39,954 nucleotides of DNA from Oscillospiraceae bacterium (lineage in GTDB: Bacteria; Bacillota; Clostridia; Oscillospirales; Oscillospiraceae), in contig SVLN01000011.1 in the NCBI GenBank assembly GCA_015067925.1, positions 1 through 39,954 of the forward strand, read 5' to 3'. Both the position numbers and the translations under genes were made by a program. Every line of letters begins with the position of its first letter. The first letter of the stretch is position 1. Positions 35,079 through 39,954 of this stretch are shown here, piece after piece. The notes under the pieces were generated by a model. That model was not told where the DNA came from. It did not search any database and worked only from the letters and a program-made list of their open reading frames with translations.

Positions 35079-35711
35079 GTGAAGAAAACGATCGTGAAGC
35101 CCTCGGCCGTGCCGATCCTGGGCATCGGCGGTGTGTGGCTGATCTACTGCCTGTTCCTGCCCCTGTATCGGCCCTGGCATTTGTTGTTCCCCGCTTTGAC
35201 CTCCGTGGCAGCGTTTTTTGTGCTGAAAAAACTGTTCCCGGGGAAAACTGTCACCGTAAAAGTGTCGTCCGGCAATCCGGATCTGGACGCTATGACGGAA
35301 GAGGGCGAACGTGCAATTTCCAAGATGCGCGCGCTCAACGATGCCATTGCCGATGAGACCCTCAGCCGCCGTATTGACGAACTGGAGGATCTGACCAATC
35401 GGATTTTTGAGAGTGTGCAGCGGGATCCTGCGAAGCTGCCTCAGATCCGCCGCTTCATGAACTATTACCTGCCCACGACCTTGAAGCTTTTAGAGCAGTA
35501 CAGCGTGCTGCAGCATCAAAGTCTTGCCAAGGGAAATGTGTCGGAAGCAATGAAAAAGATCGAGGATATGATGAAGACCATTGTGCTGGCATTCAGCAAA
35601 CAGCTCGATACCCTCTATCAAAAAGATGTGATGGACATTACTGCAGAGATCCAGGTTCTGGAACAGATGATGAAGTCCCAGGGAATTCTGCAGACGGATG
35701 ATTTTAATTAA
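35079..35711 (+). CDS. xpaC: XpaC-like membrane protein
   Basis: The 210-residue protein has two N-terminal membrane segments (about 10-28 and 33-50) and a cytoplasmic helical domain with RRFMNYYLPTTLKLLEQY, characteristic of the XpaC family. The family is named for 5-bromo-4-chloroindolyl phosphate hydrolysis, but no phosphatase motif is visible and the true role is unknown. XpaC proteins are usually encoded next to TelA, as here. The GTG start has an AAGGAGG site about 11 bases upstream. It is the first of four closely spaced genes. Confidence 0.85.
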   Translation: MKKTIVKPSAVPILGIGGVWLIYCLFLPLYRPWHLLFPALTSVAAFFVLKKLFPGKTVTVKVSSGNPDLDAMTEEGERAISKMRALNDAIADETLSRRIDELEDLTNRIFESVQRDPAKLPQIRRFMNYYLPTTLKLLEQYSVLQHQSLAKGNVSEAMKKIEDMMKTIVLAFSKQLDTLYQKDVMDITAEIQVLEQMMKSQGILQTDDFN

Positions 35712-35729
35712 GAAAAGGAGATCAATACT

Positions 35730-36872
35730 ATGGATGAGAAGATTCCTCAGCTGACCCTGACCCCTGATCTGGATCTGCCGAAGATGGAAGTCGTGACTGA
35801 GCAGGCATTGGCGGAACAGCAGCCTGCCCCGGAAGCCGGTCCTGAAATGGAAATGCTGTCCGACGCGGAGCAGAAGGCAGTTCTTGACTTTGCGGAAAAG
35901 ATCGATCTGACCGATTCTGCCCTGGTGCTGCAGTACGGCGCCGCGGCCCAGAAGAACATTGCTGATTTCTCGGAGTCTACCCTGGAGTCTGTCCGCACCA
36001 AGGATATGGGCGAAGTGGGTGATATGATCTCCGACCTGGTGGTGGAGCTGAAGAATTTCAGTGCGCCAGAGGAGTCGAAGGGATTCCTGGGTCTGTTCAA
36101 GCGCGCCAAGAACAGCCTGCAGGCTATGACTGCCAAATATAATAAGGTAGAGACCAACGTGGATCACATCGCCGCCCAGCTGGAGAACCATCAGGTCACC
36201 CTGATGAAGGACATTGCCCTCTTGGACCAGATGTATGATAAGAATCTGGAATACCACAAGCAGCTGACCATGTACATCCTGGCCGGTAAGCAGAAGCTGG
36301 AAAAGGAGCGCGCCACCACTCTGGTGGAACTGAAGGCAAAGGCGGAGGCCTCCGGCAAGCAGGAAGATGCCCAGGCAGCCAACGATTTTGCCAATATGTG
36401 CAACCGCTTTGAGAAGAAACTGCACGATCTGGAACTGACCCGCGTGATCAGCCTGCAGATGGCTCCACAGATCCGCATGATCCAGAACAACGACACCCTC
36501 ATGACCGAGAAAATCCAGACCAGCCTCGTGAACACCATTCCTCTGTGGAAGAGCCAGATGGTGCTGGCCCTGGGTATCCATCACTCTCAGCAGGCCATGC
36601 AGGCCCAGCGTGCTGTGACGGATATGACCAACGAGCTTCTGAAGAAGAATGCGGATATGCTGAAGACTGCCACTGTGGAAACGGCCAAGGAGTCCGAGCG
36701 TTCCATCGTGGACATCGAGACGCTGCAGCATACCAACCAGCAGCTGATCTCCACCCTGGATGAGGTGCTGCAGATCCAGACCGAAGGCGCGCAAAAGCGC
36801 CGCGAGGCCGAGGGTGAGCTGCGCCGCATCGAGGGCGAATTGAAGCAGAAGCTGCTTCAGTTCCGTGGCTAA
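35730..36872 (+). CDS. telA: TelA family (toxic anion resistance) protein
   Basis: The 380-residue protein belongs to the TelA/YceH family, which is linked with resistance to tellurite, nisin and other envelope-active agents. It is soluble and almost wholly helical with predicted coiled-coil stretches (about 165-235 and 330-380). The family pattern is seen in GFLGLFKRAKNSLQAM, LQMAPQIRMIQNNDTLMTEKIQTSLVNTIPLWKSQM and the closing region. It has an AAAGGAG site 18 bases after xpaC and overlaps the next gene by eight bases. Its molecular activity is not established. Confidence 0.92.
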   Translation: MDEKIPQLTLTPDLDLPKMEVVTEQALAEQQPAPEAGPEMEMLSDAEQKAVLDFAEKIDLTDSALVLQYGAAAQKNIADFSESTLESVRTKDMGEVGDMISDLVVELKNFSAPEESKGFLGLFKRAKNSLQAMTAKYNKVETNVDHIAAQLENHQVTLMKDIALLDQMYDKNLEYHKQLTMYILAGKQKLEKERATTLVELKAKAEASGKQEDAQAANDFANMCNRFEKKLHDLELTRVISLQMAPQIRMIQNNDTLMTEKIQTSLVNTIPLWKSQMVLALGIHHSQQAMQAQRAVTDMTNELLKKNADMLKTATVETAKESERSIVDIETLQHTNQQLISTLDEVLQIQTEGAQKRREAEGELRRIEGELKQKLLQFRG

Positions 36873-37491
36873 GAATCGTGCGGCAGAAAAGGCCGCGGAG
36901 CAGATCCTCTACGGGCAGTTTGAGGTGAAGGAGAAAAAGACACCGTTCCTGGAGAACAGAACCCATGCCATCGTGCTGACGGTGGTGGCGATTCTCCTGG
37001 GTACCGTGATCGGCTGCCATCGGTCCGTGGCCGCCCAGGGTAGGGAAGTGACGGAAAAGTTTTCCACCGGCATCCAGTATTCCGGGTATTCCATCAATTC
37101 CGATCTGGAGGATCGCATGGACTATGCCCAGCAGCTGGCAAAGATCGCCCAGCGCTATGATTTGGCTGAGCAGGCCAAGGCGGTGTCCGATGCCGTCAGC
37201 ACCCTCTATACGGCAGGGCACGGTCATGCGTGTTACATTGCAAACCGTGAGCTGACAGATGTGGTGGAACTGCTGAACGGATCGCTGGTCAATGCTTCAC
37301 TTTCTTCCCAGGACGAGCAGTACCGTTTGGAGGCCTATCGCAATTTTGTCTCCTGTAACGATACCATCTCCCGCGAGGCTGCATTGTATAATGAACTTGT
37401 CTATGAGTTTAATCATGAGATTCTGGATGCGTTTCCCACCGGAACACTGGCGAAGCTGACCGGCGTAGGGGAACTGGAGGCGTTTGAATGA
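36865..37491 (+). CDS. Divergent LemA-like membrane protein
   Basis: The 208-residue protein has a charged N-terminus, one membrane segment at about 33-50, and an extracytoplasmic helical domain. The ending YNELVYEFNHEILDAFPTG, then LAKLTGVGELEAFE, closely follows the end of LemA proteins, but the usual LemA core (LxxRxDLIPNLV) is only faintly seen as DLEDRMDYAQQLAKIA. LemA and TPM-domain genes are often neighbours, which supports the call. The GTG start lies inside telA, and the stop overlaps the TPM gene by four bases, so the four genes are tightly coupled. Confidence 0.72.
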   Translation: MAKNRAAEKAAEQILYGQFEVKEKKTPFLENRTHAIVLTVVAILLGTVIGCHRSVAAQGREVTEKFSTGIQYSGYSINSDLEDRMDYAQQLAKIAQRYDLAEQAKAVSDAVSTLYTAGHGHACYIANRELTDVVELLNGSLVNASLSSQDEQYRLEAYRNFVSCNDTISREAALYNELVYEFNHEILDAFPTGTLAKLTGVGELEAFE

Positions 37492-38381
37492 AAAAACTGA
37501 CACGTTTTGTCTGCGCCCTTCTATGCATGCTTGTGCTGTTTGCAGGTTGTTCAGAGAAAGAAGAGCGTAAGGTTGAAGTGCTCAAACCGTCCGAGCAACT
37601 GTATGTGACGGATGACGCCGATATTCTGTCCAATGATACGGAGCAGTATGTGGTCAGCCGCGTCAATGCCCTGAAGAACCTTTGCGGCGGTGAGATCGCG
37701 GTGGTGACCATTGACTTTTTGCCGTCGGGCCTGAACTCGGAGGAGTATGCCTTTGAGCTGATCAATCAGTGGGGCGTGGGCGACAAAGAGAAGAACAATG
37801 GTGTGGTGCTGCTCTTGGTGCCCGGCGAGGCCAAGGGCTGGATTACTGCCGGCCTGGGCATTGAACAGTCGTTGACTGCAGGCAAACTCGACACGATTCT
37901 GAACCTGTATCTCTGGACAGACTTTGACAATGGCGATTACGATATTGCAGTGCGCAATACGGTGGATGCCGTGATCGAGTGGTACGAGCAATACTACGGC
38001 ATTTCTGTCGGTCAGGTCGACATGGCGCCTGCCGGCAGCTTTGGCGGAGGTACAGCGGTCCGACCGATGGAATATGAAGACGATGATGATTCCGCGATGT
38101 ATCTGATCCTGCTCATCATTCTGTTTATTATTGTAATGTCTGTGCTCAACAACTCCGGCCATGTGGTGTCAAGACGACGCACGAACTTTATACCGATCTT
38201 CTTTGGCCCCCGCAGACCGCCGAGACCGCCCTTTGGCGGCGGCTTTGGTTCCGGTCCGAACGTCAGACCGCCTACAGGCGGTTTTGGCGGAGGCGGAAGC
38301 AGCTTCCGCGGCGGTGGCTTCGGTGGCGGTGGCAGCTTTGGTGGCGGCGGAGGCCGCGGCGGCGGAGCCGGCAGAAGATAA
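37488..38381 (+). CDS. TPM-domain lipoprotein with glycine-rich tail
   Basis: The 297-residue protein has a lipoprotein signal peptide with lipobox LFAGC and Cys21. A TPM domain (about 38-170, with VTDDADILS, EIAVVTIDFL and NNGVVLLLVPGEAKGWITAGLGIE) follows. A membrane segment lies at about 203-221, and the last ~55 residues are a low-complexity tail of glycine with Phe, Ser and Arg. This is the YgcG-like layout, in which the TPM domain sits outside the membrane. Some TPM domains have acid-phosphatase activity; that is family knowledge only. No terminator follows. Confidence 0.9.
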   Translation: MKKLTRFVCALLCMLVLFAGCSEKEERKVEVLKPSEQLYVTDDADILSNDTEQYVVSRVNALKNLCGGEIAVVTIDFLPSGLNSEEYAFELINQWGVGDKEKNNGVVLLLVPGEAKGWITAGLGIEQSLTAGKLDTILNLYLWTDFDNGDYDIAVRNTVDAVIEWYEQYYGISVGQVDMAPAGSFGGGTAVRPMEYEDDDDSAMYLILLIILFIIVMSVLNNSGHVVSRRRTNFIPIFFGPRRPPRPPFGGGFGSGPNVRPPTGGFGGGGSSFRGGGFGGGGSFGGGGGRGGGAGRR

Positions 38382-38384
38382 GAC

Positions 38385-38414
38385 GCATATTTGCGATTCT
38401 CTGGGTCATACTAT
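38385..38414 (+). promoter_or_regulatory. Sigma-E-like sporulation promoter of the DUF1540 gene
   Basis: GCATATT (38385-38391) is a full match to the sigma-E -35 consensus KMATATT. After 15 bases CATACTAT (38407-38414) matches the -10 consensus CATACAMT in seven of eight positions. It begins four bases after the TPM gene stop and about 33 bases before the DUF1540 start. Confidence 0.65.
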
Positions 38415-38446
38415 CTCTGCATTCAAATGAAATGGAGGGATATCCA

Positions 38447-38626
38447 ATGAAGAATTGCGATTGCAGCAAGGCCAACAAGAGCATTGAGTGCACCGTCACC
38501 CAGTGCAGATACCATTGCGACACTCAGCCCTACTGTGCGCTGGAAAAGATCATGGTTGGCACCCATGAGGCCAACCCGACCATGGAACAGTGCACCGATT
38601 GCATGTCCTTTGAGAAGAAGATCTAA
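38447..38626 (+). CDS. DUF1540 cysteine-rich small protein
   Basis: The 59-residue protein has eight cysteines, including CDC at 4-6, CTVTQCRYHC at 15-24, C30 and CTDC at 49-52. The spacing and the IMVGTHEANPTMEQCTDCMSF ending are typical of DUF1540, a probable small metal-binding fold found widely in spore-forming Clostridia. The function is unknown. ATG 38447 follows a GGAGGG site. The sigma-E-like promoter suggests expression in the mother cell during sporulation, although read-through from the TPM gene is also possible. Confidence 0.88.
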   Translation: MKNCDCSKANKSIECTVTQCRYHCDTQPYCALEKIMVGTHEANPTMEQCTDCMSFEKKI

Positions 38627-38657
38627 AAAAATCCCCGACGCTTTTGCGTCGGGGATT
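38625..38657 (-). terminator. Terminator of metA (bidirectional)
   Basis: A perfect 12-bp stem (38630-38641 with 38646-38657, TTTT loop) has a run of A residues on the left, which is a T run on the minus strand after metA. On the plus strand the T run is weak, though it follows the DUF1540 stop directly. Confidence 0.88.
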
Positions 38658-38661
38658 CTCA

Positions 38662-39576
38662 TTACAGATCACGGAGGTCATAGGGCGTTGCCTGATACAC
38701 ATAATAATTGAGCCAATTGGTGTACAGCAGCTGACCATGGGCGCGCCAGGTGACCAGGGGCGTCTTACTGGGGTCGTCGTTGGGGAAATAATTGGTGGGC
38801 ACATGAATATCCAGGCCCTTGTTGACGTCGCGCACATATTCATTGCGCAGGGTCATAGCATCATACTCGGGATGGCCTACAATAAACACATGGCGGGAAT
38901 CGACGCTTTCCACAGCAAATACACCGGCTTGCTTGGAAGTTGCCAACAGGCGAAGATCTTCGCAGCGATTGATGTCCGATGCACGAACTTCCGTGTAACG
39001 GGAGTGAGGCGCATAGAACTGATCGTCAAAACCGCGGAAAAGGGGACAGGTCAGGTCCAGCGGAGTATGCTGGAAAATGCCGGAGAGTTTTTCTTTGAGC
39101 GGATACTTCTGGATGCCGTGGTGATAATACAGGCCGGCCTGAGCGCCCCAGCAGATGTGCAGCGTGGAATAAACATGGGTCTTGCTCCACTCCATGATCT
39201 GCATCAGCTCTTCCCAGTAATCAACCTCTTCAAACTGCATGTTTTCAACAGGAGCGCCGGTAATAATCATGCCATCATACTTCTGATCGCGAATCTGATC
39301 AAAGGTAGTGTAAAAGGAAGAAAGATACTCGGTATCCACGTTCTTGCTGCTATAGGTGGAAGTGTACATCAGATCAACGTCGATCTGCAGGGGTGTGTTG
39401 CTGAGCTTGCGCATCAGCTGAACCTCTGTCACCATCTTGGTGGGCATAAGGTTCAGAATCAAGACACGAAGAGGACGTATGTCCTGATGCAGCGCACGAT
39501 GCTCAGTCATAACAAAAATACGCTCACTCTCCAAGATGGCGCGGGCTGGTAGAGAGTCGGCAATACGAATCGGCAT
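38662..39576 (-). CDS. metAA: Homoserine O-acetyltransferase, MetA family
   Basis: This enzyme acylates homoserine at the start of methionine synthesis. The 304-residue protein has Cys142 in [10 protein letters not shown] as nucleophile and the HPEYDA motif with the catalytic His and Glu. Residue 111, which sets acyl-CoA choice in the family, is glutamate (TGAPVE), as in the acetyl-CoA-using enzyme of Bacillus cereus; the succinyl-CoA-using E. coli enzyme has glycine. It is therefore predicted to make O-acetylhomoserine. ATG 39576 follows a GAGGTG site; a GTG at 39585 is less likely. The region upstream is AT-rich with no riboswitch that I recognise. Confidence 0.95.
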   Translation of the reverse strand: MPIRIADSLPARAILESERIFVMTEHRALHQDIRPLRVLILNLMPTKMVTEVQLMRKLSNTPLQIDVDLMYTSTYSSKNVDTEYLSSFYTTFDQIRDQKYDGMIITGAPVENMQFEEVDYWEELMQIMEWSKTHVYSTLHICWGAQAGLYYHHGIQKYPLKEKLSGIFQHTPLDLTCPLFRGFDDQFYAPHSRYTEVRASDINRCEDLRLLATSKQAGVFAVESVDSRHVFIVGHPEYDAMTLRNEYVRDVNKGLDIHVPTNYFPNDDPSKTPLVTWRAHGQLLYTNWLNYYVYQATPYDLRDL

Positions 39577-39733
39577 GGAGTTCACCTCACGGAGTATTCA
39601 TTATATATAAAGTAACACAACAAGTGAAAAGGTGCAAGTAGCTAGAAAAAAGATCTTGTGATATTGAAATAACACTTGTTTTTGGAGGTTATTGTAAACC
39701 AAAAAAGAAAATCGAAAAAAATGAAAAATAGGC
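39577..39733 (-). other. AT-rich divergent intergenic region, metA/rRNA
   Basis: About 155 bases separate metA from the first rRNA promoter. On the metA side a TATATATAAT stretch (about 39600-39610) gives several -10 options, with TTGCAC at about 39631-39636 as a possible -35 box. Near 39700-39730 there are A-tracts directly upstream of the rRNA -35 box, as in an UP element. No SAM-I riboswitch or T-box motifs were seen. Confidence 0.5.
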
Positions 39734-39762
39734 TTGACAAACTGCCCCTCGTTTGCTAGAAT
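39734..39762 (+). promoter_or_regulatory. rRNA operon promoter P1
   Basis: TTGACA (39734-39739), 17 bases and TAGAAT (39757-39762). A-tracts upstream would act as an UP element. Confidence 0.85.
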
Positions 39763-39845
39763 ACTGAGGCAATCAGGTGATTGCCAAAAACTGAATCGGA
39801 TTCAACAGGTTTCAAAAGAAATCTGCAAGAAAACGAAAAAAGTAC

Positions 39846-39874
39846 TTGACAAACGCCCGAGAGTGTGATAAAGT
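39846..39874 (+). promoter_or_regulatory. rRNA operon promoter P2
   Basis: TTGACA (39846-39851), 17 bases and TAAAGT (39869-39874). The sequence TTGACAAAC is shared with P1 (TTGACAAAC at 39734), as is common for tandem rRNA promoters. Confidence 0.85.
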
Positions 39875-39880
39875 AAATGA

Positions 39881-39954
39881 GTTCGCTGCTGAAGTGGTGA
39901 ACGAATTGAAGAGGGCCGCGAAGCGGCGTGTACCTTGTAAATTAAACAACGAGA
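39881..39954 (+). ncRNA. 5' leader of an rRNA operon (16S gene beyond the window)
   Basis: After P2 the sequence contains a CCGC/GCGG hairpin and ends with TGTAAATTAAACAACGAGA, a stretch characteristic of the pre-16S leader in Clostridia. No 16S sequence itself is reached before the window ends. Confidence 0.8.

Noticed and set aside
38644-39552. A 302-codon plus-strand frame opposite metA
   Set aside because: MetA on the minus strand has all catalytic residues, a ribosome binding site and a terminator; the plus-strand frame has no recognisable motifs and no ribosome binding site.
39577-39733. SAM riboswitch or methionine T-box for metA
   Set aside because: The leader is too short and AT-rich, and shows neither the SAM-I core nor a TGGNACC T-box motif.

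Overview
This is a dense, entirely core-chromosomal window from a low-mobility Gram-positive genome. The gene order (der-plsY-gpsA; hprK; murB-rapZ-yvcK-whiA-dnaE; prmC-recA-recX-rimO-pgsA; cysE-cysS; polA-rimI-tsaD) and the DUF1385, DUF1540, DUF975 and SleC-like proteins point to class Clostridia, probably the Oscillospirales/Ruminococcaceae side given the GC-rich third positions. HPr kinase, WhiA, a T-box and sporulation-type proteins and promoters indicate a Firmicute that probably forms spores. The genus cannot be named from the sequence. I see no phage, insertion sequence, CRISPR array or defence island.

Layout. 1-42 is the tail of an upstream gene. 190-3133 is a ribosome-assembly and phospholipid operon (der, plsY, gpsA). 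rpmB (L28) lies alone on the minus strand. 3654-4598 is hprK. 4742-11937 is a tight run of murB, rapZ, yvcK, whiA and dnaE. 12021-15491 is a lipoprotein plus a two-component system. It is followed by DUF1385, prmC, recA, recX, rimO and pgsA, all abutting or overlapping. A cysteine T-box at about 20906-21136 controls cysE-cysS, and polA-rimI-tsaD follow. A tRNA-Thr(CGU) stands alone behind an AT-rich gap, then come a DnaQ-like exonuclease and a membrane-anchored cyclophilin.

From 29141 the strand alternates. A minus-strand operon (carboxypeptidase-regulatory-like protein, SpoIID/peptidoglycan-binding protein, second peptidoglycan-binding protein) looks like a spore-cortex lytic (SleC-type) system whose pro-region is a separate gene; it has a mother-cell-type promoter. 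A plus-strand Apt-like phosphoribosyltransferase is transcribed divergently from it. rpe-DUF975 and ilvA are on the minus strand. 35079-38381 is a four-gene operon (xpaC, telA, LemA-like, TPM-domain) followed by a DUF1540 gene with a sigma-E-like promoter. metA (acetyl-type) is on the minus strand. The window ends in tandem rRNA promoters and the leader of an rRNA operon whose 16S gene lies outside.

The most interesting parts are the split SleC-like operon, the xpaC-telA-LemA-TPM operon and the lipoprotein/two-component module. Everything else is well-described housekeeping. Promoters, terminators and the T-box were read by eye; no search or folding program was run.
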